Source of the DNA: Brevibacterium sp. 'Marine'
Lineage (GTDB): Bacteria; Actinomycetota; Actinomycetes; Actinomycetales; Brevibacteriaceae
DNA: 64,000 bases
Assembly: GCF_012844365.1 (NCBI RefSeq)
Contig: NZ_CP051626.1
Span: 806,001-870,000, forward strand
Direction of reading: 5' to 3'
Shown here: in pieces, positions 1-8,264 of the stretch
Numbering within the stretch: the first letter of the stretch is position 1
How the letters are laid out: the number at the start of each line of letters is the position of its first letter
Translations under genes and position numbers: made by a program
The notes under the pieces: model-generated
What the model saw: the letters and a program-made list of their open reading frames with translations, nothing else
The model's database searches: none
Told to the model about the DNA's origin: nothing

Positions 1-143
1 CGTCCGAAGGCATGACCCCTCTCAGATTCGACGACCACCACCGCTGGGGTTGGTCGACCCCGAATCGAGAGCGCCCGAGCTGCGGCTTCGCCAATGATTC
101 CTGGGAACCCGTGGCCGTCGGCTGGTGGGGCGGAGAGCCCTAG
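1..143 (+). CDS. C-terminal end of an unidentified protein (partial)
   Basis: The frame entering from the left edge stays open for 46 codons from base 3 and stops at TAG 141-143. Third codon positions are mostly G or C, as in the neighbouring real genes. The visible tail is rich in Trp, Asp and His (it contains DDHHRWGW and ends VGWWGGEP). I do not recognise the family. The gene starts outside the window, and about 180 bases separate it from the next start. Confidence 0.45.
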   Translation, partial: SEGMTPLRFDDHHRWGWSTPNRERPSCGFANDSWEPVAVGWWGGEP

Positions 144-326
144 TCACTGATCGCCGATCCGCAGACCATCTGCCAGATCGACGACCGCCGGCCGGTCGCA
201 TCACCTGATTCCCGACTCTGACCCGATGTGCGTTCATGCCATCGGGCCCTGATGCGTTCGTCTTCGTGCGCGGCACCGATCGATCTCGGCAGTTTCCGCA
301 ACAATCGAAAGAGTGTGAACCGACAC

Positions 327-2564
327 ATGACAGATGACTCCAACCGCACCGACGAACACGATCGGGGCCCGGATCAGCGGTCCGATGCCACCACCGAGGC
401 GGCCCGCCGTGCCTCACGTGAACGGATCATGGCCGATGCCCGTCGGATGGGTGCCGACGCCAAACGCGTCGGTCGCGAGACCGGGCGCAACCTCGGCCAA
501 TTCGACTACCGCCGCCCTCGCGGTCCCGTGAAGGCCGATCTCGAAGACACACACGGCCACTACCCGCACGACACCCACCCGATCCTCGTGCCCGGCATCG
601 CCATCGACGAACAGCGGCGCCGGTACTCCCTCGACAAAGTGATCTTCGCGATCGCCGGAACCCTCACGGTCGCCTTCGTCATCTGGGGCATCGCCGATTC
701 CGGCAGCGTTGCCTCGGTGGCGCAGGCTGCATTCGACTGGTCGACGATGAATGTGGGCTGGCTGTTCAACCTCGTCGCCCTCGTCATCCTCGTCGCCATG
801 CTCATCCTCGCGTTCTCCCCGTACGGAAAGATCCCGCTCGGAAAGGACGGGGAGAAGGCCGAGTTCTCCACGTTCGCCTGGGTGGCGATGCTCTTCGCCG
901 CGGGCATCGGCATCGGAGTCCTCTTCTTCGGCCCCTCCGAGCCGCTGACCTACTTCATCACTCCACCCCCGCTGACGAATGACCCAGAGTCGATCGAAGC
1001 GCTCCACGGCGCGATGGCGCAGACCTACTACCACTGGGGATTCCACGCTTGGGCGATGTACGCCTTGGTGGGCGGTGCGATCGCCTACGCCGCCTACCGC
1101 CGCGGCAGGTCCCTGCTGCTGTCCTCGATCTTCGTCAGCCTCTTCGGCAAACGACAGTCGGAGGGCTTCGCCGGCAAACTCGTCGACATCTTCGCCATCG
1201 TCGCCACACTGTTCGGCACGGCCGCCGCGCTCGGCATCGCAGCCATGCAGATCGGCACCGGAGTGAGCATCGTCTCCGGTGCGGGACCGATGACGAACAA
1301 TATGCTCGTCATCATCATCCTCGTCCTCACCCTCGGCTTCATCATCTCTGCGGTCTCGGGTGTCTCGAAGGGCATCCGCTACCTGTCGAGCATCAACATC
1401 GTGCTCACGATCGGCATCGTCGGCATCGTCCTCTTCCTCGGGCCGACTCTGTTCCTGCTCAACCTGCTGCCCTCGGCGCTCATGGAGTACCTCGGGTCGA
1501 TGTTCGATCTCATGGGCAAGTCCCTGTCCTGGGGTTCCGAGACCCAGGAGTTCCAGTCGGTGTGGACCGTCTACTACTGGGCCTGGTGGATCTCCTGGTC
1601 GCCTTTCGTCGGCACCTTCATCGCCCGCATCTCGCGCGGGCGCAGCATCCGCCAGTTCCTCCTCGGCACGATCTTCATCCCCTCGACGCTGCTCTTCGTC
1701 GCCTACGGGATCATGGGAGGAACCTCGATCTCGATGTACCGGGACGGCGCCGCCGGATTCTCCGACAGCATGGCCGCACCCGAGGTCTTCTTCGCGCTCG
1801 TCGACAACCTGCCCTACGTCGAATGGCTGCCGTTCGCGGCGATCGTCGTGCTCGCGATCTTCTTCATCACCTCGGCTGACTCCGCCTCCGTGGTCATGGG
1901 CATGCTCGCCAGCCGCGGCGACCAGGAGCCGAAGAAGTGGGTGGTCGTGTTCTGGGGCCTGGTGATGTCGGGCATCTCCGTGGTGATGCTCCTGCTCGGC
2001 AACGCGAACGCGCTCGAGGGCCTCCAGCAGCTCGTCATCGTCACGGCTGTGCCGTTCGCGGTCATCATGCTCTTCATCATCATCGCCTGGGTGAGGGAGC
2101 TGCGCACCGACCCGATGGCGCTGCGCCGGAAGTACGCGCAGAATGCCGTGGACAATGCGGTGGTCGCCGGTGCCGAATCCTACGGCGACGACTTCGCCCT
2201 GCAGGTCGTGCCCACCGAACCGGGAGACGGCGCGAACTGCGGCATCGACTCCGAACACGAGGACTACACCGACTGGTACCAGCGCACGGATGAGAACGGC
2301 GAACCCGTCGGATTCGACTACGAGACGGGGGAGTGGGCCGACGGATGGACTCCGGAAGACGGTACCGCCCCCGCCGAGGCGGACGCCGCCTCGACGACGG
2401 AAGCGACGGAAGGGAACGCCGCCTCCACGACCGATGCGGACTCCGTGGCCGCCTCGGCGACCGATGCGGACTCCGTGGCCGCCTCGGCGACGGAACCCGA
2501 CCCGGATTCAGTGACCGATTCCGCAGCCGACCTCGGCTCCGACCGCAGAGAGGACCACTCATGA
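327..2564 (+). CDS. BCCT-family transporter (choline/betaine/choline-sulfate type)
   Basis: A 745-residue secondary transporter of the betaine-carnitine-choline family, in the cytoplasmic membrane. The diagnostic stretch WAWWISWSPFVGTFIARISR lies near residues 417-436, and about twelve hydrophobic segments run from residue 105 to 590. The N-terminal 100 residues are charged and cytoplasmic. The C-terminal tail after residue 600 is acidic and Ala/Ser/Thr-rich, with a tandem 30-bp repeat. ATG 327 is preferred over an in-frame ATG at 228: the 33 residues between look non-coding, and AAAGAG lies upstream of 327. The stop overlaps the betC start (ATGA), so co-translation with choline-sulfatase is likely, and choline-O-sulfate or choline is the probable substrate (inference from context). 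The long tail resembles the regulatory tails of BCCT osmosensors. Confidence 0.85.
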   Translation: MTDDSNRTDEHDRGPDQRSDATTEAARRASRERIMADARRMGADAKRVGRETGRNLGQFDYRRPRGPVKADLEDTHGHYPHDTHPILVPGIAIDEQRRRYSLDKVIFAIAGTLTVAFVIWGIADSGSVASVAQAAFDWSTMNVGWLFNLVALVILVAMLILAFSPYGKIPLGKDGEKAEFSTFAWVAMLFAAGIGIGVLFFGPSEPLTYFITPPPLTNDPESIEALHGAMAQTYYHWGFHAWAMYALVGGAIAYAAYRRGRSLLLSSIFVSLFGKRQSEGFAGKLVDIFAIVATLFGTAAALGIAAMQIGTGVSIVSGAGPMTNNMLVIIILVLTLGFIISAVSGVSKGIRYLSSINIVLTIGIVGIVLFLGPTLFLLNLLPSALMEYLGSMFDLMGKSLSWGSETQEFQSVWTVYYWAWWISWSPFVGTFIARISRGRSIRQFLLGTIFIPSTLLFVAYGIMGGTSISMYRDGAAGFSDSMAAPEVFFALVDNLPYVEWLPFAAIVVLAIFFITSADSASVVMGMLASRGDQEPKKWVVVFWGLVMSGISVVMLLLGNANALEGLQQLVIVTAVPFAVIMLFIIIAWVRELRTDPMALRRKYAQNAVDNAVVAGAESYGDDFALQVVPTEPGDGANCGIDSEHEDYTDWYQRTDENGEPVGFDYETGEWADGWTPEDGTAPAEADAASTTEATEGNAASTTDADSVAASATDADSVAASATEPDPDSVTDSAADLGSDRREDHS
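2431..2490 (+). repeat. Perfect 2 x 30-bp tandem repeat inside the BCCT gene
   Basis: Bases 2431-2460 and 2461-2490 are identical. Each encodes a ten-residue unit containing DADSVAASAT in the acidic tail. Being a multiple of three it keeps frame, and it could expand or contract by slippage. Each unit ends with the frequent CCGCCTCGG word. Confidence 0.9.
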
Positions 2565-4150
2565 CCACCCCGAACATCGTCGTCATCCAAGCCGATCAGA
2601 TGGCCGCCCAGGCCCTGGGAGCCTATGGTGACGCCGCCGCGCTGACGCCGAATATGGACGCCCTGGCCGCCGATGGAGCCGTCTTCGACCGTGCGTACTG
2701 CAATACTCCGCTGTGCTCGCCGTCGCGGGCGTCGATGATGACCGGGCGGATGCCCTCGGAGATCGACTGCCTCGACAACGGCGATGACTTCGCAGCCTCG
2801 GTGCCGACCTTCGCCCACCGCCTTCGCAAGCTCGGCTATCACACGGCGCTGATCGGGCGGATGCACTTCATCGGTCCTGATCAGCACCACGGTTTCGAAG
2901 AGCGGCTGACCACGGACGTGTACCCGGCCGACCTCGATATGGTGCCCGACTGGAACCGTCCCCTGGAACAGAAGCTGCAGTGGTATCACGAGGCCGACCC
3001 CGTGTTCACCGCCGGTGCGGCGACCGCGAACGTCCAGCAGGACTTCGACGACGAGGTGATCTTCAAGACCCTGCGTCACCTCAACGATCGCAAACGCGCG
3101 AACCAGGCCGCCGGGACCGACCAGCCGTTTTTGATGGTCACCTCGTTCATCCATCCCCACGACCCGTACGAGCCGCCGAAGGCCAACTGGGACCGATTCG
3201 CCGAGGTGGCCATCCCGGACCCAGCCCACCCCGAGGTTCCCGATCCGGCCGTGGACCCGCACAGCCACCGCCTGCGCACGATGTGCGGCTTCGACGAACG
3301 CGAACCGGGCACCGAGGATGTGCGGCGAGCGCGTCGGGCCTACTATGCGGCGGTCAACTACATCGACGACCACGTCGGGGCCATCCGGCGTCGGCTGGCC
3401 GAACTCGACCTCGCGGACAACACCGTCATCATCGTCACGAGCGACCACGGCGACATGCTGGGGGAGAAGGGGCTGTGGTTCAAGATGTCCCCGTACGAAC
3501 AGTCCTCCCGGGTTCCGCTCATCATCAACGGTCCCGCCGAGGTGATCGCCCCGGGCCGGTACGCGAACCCGGTCAGTCTCGTCGACCTCGCGCCGACCCT
3601 GCTCGACATCGCCCAGGGTACGGGAGAAGTCGAGCCGGGATCGGTGGGTGCCGGCGATGCGAACTCCGGGGCCGCCTCGGCGATCGATGACGGTCTGAGC
3701 GGAACCTCGCTGCTCGAGTCCGCTCGGCGGGAGGCCGCTGGCGAGTTCGGGTCCGAGGACCGCGACGTCGTCATCGAGTACTTCGCCGAAGGCACCTACC
3801 GGCCGCAGGTCACTTTGGTGCGTGGGGATCTCAAGCTCACCGTGTGCCCGGGCGACCCGGAGCTGCTCTTCGACCTGGCCGCCGACCCCGACGAGCTGGT
3901 CAATCGGGCCGAGGATCCGGCCTATGCCCAGGCGCGGGAGTCGATGCGCGCCGAACTCGAGTACCACTACGATCTCGAGCATCTCGAGGAGCATGTGCTC
4001 GGTTCGCAGCGCAGCCGGCAGCTTGTCGCCGATGCGCTCAAGGTCGGCCGTGCCCGCCACTGGGACTTCGACCCGGAGCCGGAGCACGGCTACGTGCGCG
4101 GTGACTTCTGGTCGGCGTTCCGCTTCGGCAAGATCCCTGCCGCCGACTGA
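2561..4150 (+). CDS. betC: Choline-sulfatase
   Basis: A 529-residue type I sulfatase expected to hydrolyse choline-O-sulfate to choline and sulfate in the cytoplasm. The sulfatase signature CSPSR is at residues 52-56. Cys52 is the residue converted to formylglycine in this family, and the N-terminal metal-binding stretch IQADQMAAQALG precedes it. The motif TSDHGDMLGEKGLWFKM holds further metal ligands. The C-terminal section (EYHYDLEHLEEHVLGSQ, then WDFDPEPEHGY) matches the extra C-terminal domain of choline-sulfatases, which separates BetC from other sulfatases. ATG 2561 overlaps the transporter stop by four bases. A GC-rich insert near residues 360-385 is variable-looking. The start is fixed by the overlap and the immediate sulfatase N-terminus. 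Confidence 0.88.
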   Translation: MTTPNIVVIQADQMAAQALGAYGDAAALTPNMDALAADGAVFDRAYCNTPLCSPSRASMMTGRMPSEIDCLDNGDDFAASVPTFAHRLRKLGYHTALIGRMHFIGPDQHHGFEERLTTDVYPADLDMVPDWNRPLEQKLQWYHEADPVFTAGAATANVQQDFDDEVIFKTLRHLNDRKRANQAAGTDQPFLMVTSFIHPHDPYEPPKANWDRFAEVAIPDPAHPEVPDPAVDPHSHRLRTMCGFDEREPGTEDVRRARRAYYAAVNYIDDHVGAIRRRLAELDLADNTVIIVTSDHGDMLGEKGLWFKMSPYEQSSRVPLIINGPAEVIAPGRYANPVSLVDLAPTLLDIAQGTGEVEPGSVGAGDANSGAASAIDDGLSGTSLLESARREAAGEFGSEDRDVVIEYFAEGTYRPQVTLVRGDLKLTVCPGDPELLFDLAADPDELVNRAEDPAYAQARESMRAELEYHYDLEHLEEHVLGSQRSRQLVADALKVGRARHWDFDPEPEHGYVRGDFWSAFRFGKIPAAD

Positions 4151-4163
4151 CCGCGCTGCACCC

Positions 4164-4221
4164 GCGGGTTCGAAGTGTGAGCGCCCCGATCCAGATCACT
4201 GCGCTCACACTTCGAACCCGC
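4164..4221. repeat. Long intergenic palindrome (21-bp perfect arms)
   Basis: Arms 4164-4184 and 4201-4221 are exact reverse complements around a 16-base loop. The element lies 13 bases after the betC stop, so it may act as a terminator, but there is no T-run. It looks like an extragenic palindrome of the REP type rather than a classic terminator. A CCGCCTCGG word follows at about 4255. Confidence 0.8.
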
Positions 4222-4346
4222 TGAAGCGGCTTTCAGGGCTGCTGGGCGGGTGAGCCGCCTCGGCGAGAACAATTCACCTGGTCTTAGGTGAGTTGCAGGT
4301 CATATTCTCAGAAACCGGTGGCATCATTCGAGGTAGGAGGGATGCC

Positions 4347-5747
4347 ATGACCATCTTTGAGTCGACATCTGAAGTTCCGCTCGGTGCGGAGACCACATTC
4401 GACTGGCACGCTCGGCCAGGAGCGCTGACCCGCCTCTCGCCGCACTGGGCCCAGGAGATCGTCGAAGAGAGCTATCCTCCGATCGCCCCGGGCTCGGTGG
4501 CGCAGGTGAGGACGAGCGTGCCCGGCACCTACGGGCTCGTGCGACGGCCGTTCAGCTCGGTGCACTCGGAGGGGCCATCGCGGTTCTCGTTCGTCGACGA
4601 ACTGAAGAAGGGCCCGCTGAGCCAGTGGAAGCACACGCACGAGTTCACCTCGGTCGCCGGCGGGACGAAGATCGACGACCACATCGAATTCTCCATGGCT
4701 CCCCAGGGCTTCGACGTCATCGACCGCGGGCTCACCCACTACCTCGAAGCCACTTTCGACGCCCGCCGCAAGCGGATGCTCATGGACATCGCCTTTCTCG
4801 AATCCACGAACGCGCCCCTGCTGACGCGGAAGAAGGGCAAACACATCCTCATCGCCGGCGGAAGCGGAATGATCGGACGCCAGGTCGCCGCACTGTTCTC
4901 CACCGCCGGACATTTCGTCCGACTGCTTGTCCGCGAGACCCCGAAGTTTCCGTATGAGGTGCATTGGAACCCTGATCTGGGAATCCTCAACCCACGGGAC
5001 CTCGCGTGGGCGGATGCGGTGGTCCACCTCGGCGGGCGATCCATCGCCACGCGGTTCACCAAGCACGCGAAGGACGAGATCTGGTCTTCCCGCATCGACT
5101 CGACGAGGCTGCTCGTCGAAACGATGCGCGGTCTGCCCGAAGAGAAGCGTCCGTCGGTCTTCGTCTGCGCCTCTGCGGTCGGATATTACGGGGCGAAAGC
5201 CGACGAACCTGTCGACGAGACGGGGCCGGCCGGCGAAGGATTCCTCGCCGAGGTGTGCCAGAAGTGGGAGGAGACGGCGGCCGGGGTCGAGGACGCCGGA
5301 ATCAGGCGCGTGTCCATCCGGACCGGCGTCGTCCTCAGCTCTTTGGGCGGTCTGCTCAAACTGCAGGCGCCGCTGTTCCTCGCCGGTGCCGGCGGTCGAT
5401 TGGGCAGCGGGGAGCAGGCCCTGGCCTGGATCTCCCTCGACGACGTGGCACGCACGTATGTGCACGCCGTCCTCTACGACTATGTGCGGGGACCCGTGAA
5501 CGCTGTCGCCCCGGATCTCGTTTCGCAGGCGGAATTCGCCGAGGCTCTCGCCGCCCACCTGCGCAGGCCCGCATGGATCCCGACGCCCGGTTTCATCACC
5601 GAGATCATGCTCGGCCGTGACGGGGCGAAGGAGCTCGCGCTGGCCGATCAGCGGGTGGTGCCGGAGAAGCTGGAGGAAACCGGCTACCAGTTCGCTCACC
5701 CGACGCTTGCCGATTGCTTCGACGAGGAGCTCGGCATCGGGGCGTGA
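4347..5747 (+). CDS. SRPBCC domain fused to TIGR01777-type NAD(P)-dependent epimerase
   Basis: A 466-residue two-domain protein. Residues 1-150 form a START-like SRPBCC ligand-binding domain (starting MTIFESTSEVPLGAETTFDW). From residue 164 a Rossmann fold begins with HILIAGGSGMIGRQ, where GGSGMIG binds NAD(P). The motifs NPRDLAWADAVVHLGGRSI and CASAVGYYGAKADEPVDE are typical of the TIGR01777/YfcH subgroup of extended short-chain dehydrogenases, and a DUF1731-like tail follows. The substrate is not known for this family. ATG 4347 has a strong ribosome site (AGGTAGGAGG, 4331-4340). A terminator follows directly. A paralogue without the SRPBCC part lies at 11739-12755 on the other strand. Confidence 0.82.
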   Translation: MTIFESTSEVPLGAETTFDWHARPGALTRLSPHWAQEIVEESYPPIAPGSVAQVRTSVPGTYGLVRRPFSSVHSEGPSRFSFVDELKKGPLSQWKHTHEFTSVAGGTKIDDHIEFSMAPQGFDVIDRGLTHYLEATFDARRKRMLMDIAFLESTNAPLLTRKKGKHILIAGGSGMIGRQVAALFSTAGHFVRLLVRETPKFPYEVHWNPDLGILNPRDLAWADAVVHLGGRSIATRFTKHAKDEIWSSRIDSTRLLVETMRGLPEEKRPSVFVCASAVGYYGAKADEPVDETGPAGEGFLAEVCQKWEETAAGVEDAGIRRVSIRTGVVLSSLGGLLKLQAPLFLAGAGGRLGSGEQALAWISLDDVARTYVHAVLYDYVRGPVNAVAPDLVSQAEFAEALAAHLRRPAWIPTPGFITEIMLGRDGAKELALADQRVVPEKLEETGYQFAHPTLADCFDEELGIGA

Positions 5748-5754
5748 TGCAGAA

Positions 5755-5792
5755 GTCCCCTCCGCTCGGCAGACGAGCCTGACGGAGGGGAC
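5755..5792. terminator. Bidirectional hairpin terminator between convergent genes
   Basis: Arms GTCCCCTCCG (5755-5764) and CGGAGGGGAC (5783-5792) pair perfectly, with an inner CTCG/CGAG stem. It sits between the ends of two convergent genes. There is no long T-run on either side, as is common in high-GC actinobacteria. Confidence 0.75.
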
Positions 5793-5825
5793 CGGTGTTA
5801 CTGCTGTTGCTTCTGCGGCCGCAGA

Positions 5826-7055
5826 TCAGAAGCGCTTCGAAGCGATCTCCGCGCCTTCGGTCAGGGACTGCAACTTCGCGACGGCGATGTCCGGGTGGAC
5901 TCGCCCGCCCAGGCCGCAGTCGGTGGAGGCGACGACGTTCTCGGGTCCGACGAGCTTGGCGAATCGACCGATGCGTTCGGCGACGAGTTCGGGATGTTCG
6001 ACGACGTTCGTCGAGTGGGAGACGATTCCGGGAATGATGTACTTGCCCTCTGGCAGCTTCTTCTCTTCCCAGATCCGCCATTCGTGTTCGTGGCGGACGT
6101 TCGCGGCTTCGAAGGTGATGCCGGCGGCGTTGATCGAGAGCACCTGGTCGACGATCTCGATGAACGGCAGGTCGGTGACGTGGGGCCCGTGCCAGGAACC
6201 CCAACAGGTGTGCACGCGCACCTGCGCCGGGTCGATTCCGCGCAGCGCATGGTTGAGGGCGTCGATGCGCACCTGGATGAACGAGCGGTAGTCAGCGAAC
6301 GACGGTTCCGGGTTGATCTGGTCGAAGTTCTCAGCCAGGGAGGGATCGTCGATCTGGACGGTCAGACCCGCCTCGGTGATGGCGAGGTATTCCTCCCGCA
6401 GCACATCGGCCCACGCCCAGATGAACTCCTCATCGGATGAGTAGTACTCGTTGGCGATGCGGGAGGCCGAACCGGGGGAGAGCGCATTGATGTACCCGGC
6501 ACGCTCGTCGTACCCGGCGGCAGCCAGACCGGCCTTGATGTTCGCGACGTCGCGGTTGACCTGGTCCTGACCGATGTAGCTGATCGGACCGGTGGCCTTC
6601 GGGAACTGCGGCTGCTGGCCGGTGTCGGTTCCGGCGTCGGCGTCGGAGTAGACGTTGGGGAACAGGTTGCGATCGCGGCGGTCGCCGAAGCTGGTGAGAA
6701 CCGTCTTACCGGGTTCGGAACGCACGGCCGGTGCATCCCACTTGTCGACGTCGTCGAGCTCGAGTCCGCCGGTGCGGGCGAATGAGTAATGCCACCATGC
6801 GCCGTAGTCGAAGTCGGCGGCCATGGCGTGACCATATTCGCCGTCGTTGGGCAGTGAGATGCCCAGGTTCTTCTGCCGCTTGACGAGGTCGGTGACGCTG
6901 GCAGCGAGGAGCTCGTCGAATTCCTGCTCCTGTTCCTGCGACACGGACTCGCCGGCCAGGCGGGCGGTGTTCTGCGCCTGCTTGACCTTGTTGGCCTCGA
7001 TGAGTTCGGGGGTGCGGGGTAAGGATCCCGCGTGGGATGTGCGGATCGTCGCCAT
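5826..7055 (-). CDS. MetE-like cobalamin-independent methionine synthase family protein
   Basis: A 409-residue protein matching only the C-terminal catalytic half of MetE; the N-terminal domain of full-length MetE (about 750 residues) is absent. Zinc-ligand motifs are visible: RVHTCWGSWHGPH supplies His and Cys, and STDCGLGGRVHPD supplies the second Cys. The start MATIRTSHAGSLPRTPEL is typical of the short group, annotated as 5-methyltetrahydropteroyltriglutamate-homocysteine methyltransferase-like. The substrate is uncertain: members may use other methyl donors. ATG at 7055 has a good GAGGAG site about 6 bases upstream on the minus strand. An in-frame upstream extension to 7151 lacks these signals. 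It is divergent from the membrane gene at 7231. I see no SAM or cobalamin riboswitch in the 175-base gap. Confidence 0.82.
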   Translation of the reverse strand: MATIRTSHAGSLPRTPELIEANKVKQAQNTARLAGESVSQEQEQEFDELLAASVTDLVKRQKNLGISLPNDGEYGHAMAADFDYGAWWHYSFARTGGLELDDVDKWDAPAVRSEPGKTVLTSFGDRRDRNLFPNVYSDADAGTDTGQQPQFPKATGPISYIGQDQVNRDVANIKAGLAAAGYDERAGYINALSPGSASRIANEYYSSDEEFIWAWADVLREEYLAITEAGLTVQIDDPSLAENFDQINPEPSFADYRSFIQVRIDALNHALRGIDPAQVRVHTCWGSWHGPHVTDLPFIEIVDQVLSINAAGITFEAANVRHEHEWRIWEEKKLPEGKYIIPGIVSHSTNVVEHPELVAERIGRFAKLVGPENVVASTDCGLGGRVHPDIAVAKLQSLTEGAEIASKRF

Positions 7056-7218
7056 GACTGGCTCCTCTTCCTTGAATGTGGTGTCTTTGGTCTGCGCTTC
7101 CGAAGCCGTTCGAACGCAACGCCGACGACCGGACTGATCTTCTTCAGACAATCACATTCGCCATGGTGCATGTGAGTACGTTGTCATCTTCGGTCACGTG
7201 TGCAGACGGGCGAAACCG

Positions 7219-7224
7219 TAGAGT
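7219..7224 (+). promoter_or_regulatory. -10 element TAGAGT of a probable leaderless gene
   Basis: TAGAGT lies 6 bases before ATG 7231, placing the transcript start at or next to the start codon. There is no ribosome site. The -35 is not recognisable. Confidence 0.5.
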
Positions 7225-7230
7225 GGGCAC

Positions 7231-8121
7231 ATGAGCTATGGGCAGAGCAGTCACGGCAGGGGTCATCGGCAGGGGACGAATCAGTCCTGGGCCCAATCCG
7301 GGTGGACCGAGGCAGACGGGTACCAGCTCGCAGGTGGGCAGAACCCGTCGGGACCGTATTCGCCGGAGAATTCCGCCTACCCACCGGCCCCACCGGGACC
7401 GCCTGCACCAACAGGCTGGGACGTCCGACCGGCGCCCCACCATCCGGGCTGGCTTGCCCGCAGTCTGTTCTGGACGGCGCTCATCCTCGGCGGACTGCCG
7501 TCTCTCCTGCTGGCGCCGCTGAGCATGTCGGGTGGACCACAGGTCTATGCTCTCTACAGCATCGGGTCGATCCTGGCGCAATGCCTGCGGCTCATCCTCG
7601 GCGTCGCTGCCATCCTGCTGGTGAAGAACACGAGTTGGTCGCGCAGAATCGTCGGCGCCGCGATCTTCCTGATCGGATGTGTCGCGCTGTTGGTCCTCAA
7701 TCCGGTGCTGTCGGCGGTCATCAATATGGGTGAACCCGGGTCTGTCGACTCGATGCTGGTGTCTGTCATTCAGGGAGTACTGAGTGCCTGTTACCTGGCG
7801 GCCGTGCTCTGCGGGTGGAACATCGCCCGCAATCGGCGGTGGTGGATCCTCGTCATCGCCGTCGTGATCGCCGTGCTGTTGAATGTGCTGACCGCGGTCG
7901 TCGGCCTCTCCCTGGCCACGGGGCTGGCTTCCGGCGTCATTGCCGTGGCGATCATCCAGGCAGTGATGTTCGGCCTCGTCTTCGCGGTACTCGGACTCTG
8001 CCATCTGCTCGGTCGGGTGCGCGGAGGGACAGTGCCTGTGTCCAGCCGGGCAGCACCCGTCTATTCGGCCCCGGGACGGCCGGCCCAGAGTCAGTCAGGG
8101 CACATGCCCTACCAGCCCTGA
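7231..8121 (+). CDS. Multi-spanning membrane protein with Pro/Gly-rich N-terminus, unknown function
   Basis: A 296-residue protein. Residues 1-70 are hydrophilic, rich in Gly, Gln and Pro (YPPAPPGPPAPTGWD), as in many actinobacterial membrane proteins with a disordered cytoplasmic start. About six hydrophobic segments follow, among them LFWTALILGGLPSLLLAPLS, IVGAAIFLIGCVALLVL and WWILVIAVVIAVLLNVL. The C-terminus is Ser/Pro-rich. I see no catalytic or transport motif, and I cannot assign a function. ATG 7231 has no Shine-Dalgarno site but sits 6 bases after a TAGAGT box, so it is probably leaderless. A long palindrome follows the stop. Confidence 0.7.
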   Translation: MSYGQSSHGRGHRQGTNQSWAQSGWTEADGYQLAGGQNPSGPYSPENSAYPPAPPGPPAPTGWDVRPAPHHPGWLARSLFWTALILGGLPSLLLAPLSMSGGPQVYALYSIGSILAQCLRLILGVAAILLVKNTSWSRRIVGAAIFLIGCVALLVLNPVLSAVINMGEPGSVDSMLVSVIQGVLSACYLAAVLCGWNIARNRRWWILVIAVVIAVLLNVLTAVVGLSLATGLASGVIAVAIIQAVMFGLVFAVLGLCHLLGRVRGGTVPVSSRAAPVYSAPGRPAQSQSGHMPYQP

Positions 8122-8136
8122 CCCGGGACCTTCAGC

Positions 8137-8202
8137 GAATCGGCCCCTGAGTGTCGAGACTTCCGCATGCAGCGGGTGGTCTCGACGCTCAGGGGTCGAT
8201 TC
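8137..8202. repeat. Long intergenic palindrome between convergent genes
   Basis: Arms 8137-8160 and 8179-8202 pair at 22 of 24 positions around an 18-base loop. It lies between the ends of the convergent membrane gene and purL, so it may terminate both. It is longer than needed for a terminator, and its sequence differs from the palindrome at 4164. Confidence 0.8.
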
Positions 8203-8264
8203 GGTGCTGCGGCACGGCGTGCCGCGGATCAGACGCCGAGCGCGGGGACGCCCCGCCGCCAGTG

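Noticed and set aside
228..326. Upstream ATG extending the BCCT protein by 33 residues
   Set aside because: The extra residues look non-coding, and the start at 327 is better placed behind AAAGAG.
414..2258. Long open frame on the minus strand opposite the BCCT gene
   Set aside because: It is rich in Asp, Glu, His and Arg without any fold-like pattern, and it is the antisense shadow of a clear membrane transporter with proper motifs.
2318..4087. Long antisense frame over betC
   Set aside because: Low similarity to any protein pattern, and the opposite strand encodes an intact sulfatase with the CSPSR motif.
7056..7230. SAM or cobalamin riboswitch before the MetE-like gene
   Set aside because: The 175-base gap is too short once the divergent promoter is counted, and no riboswitch core is visible.
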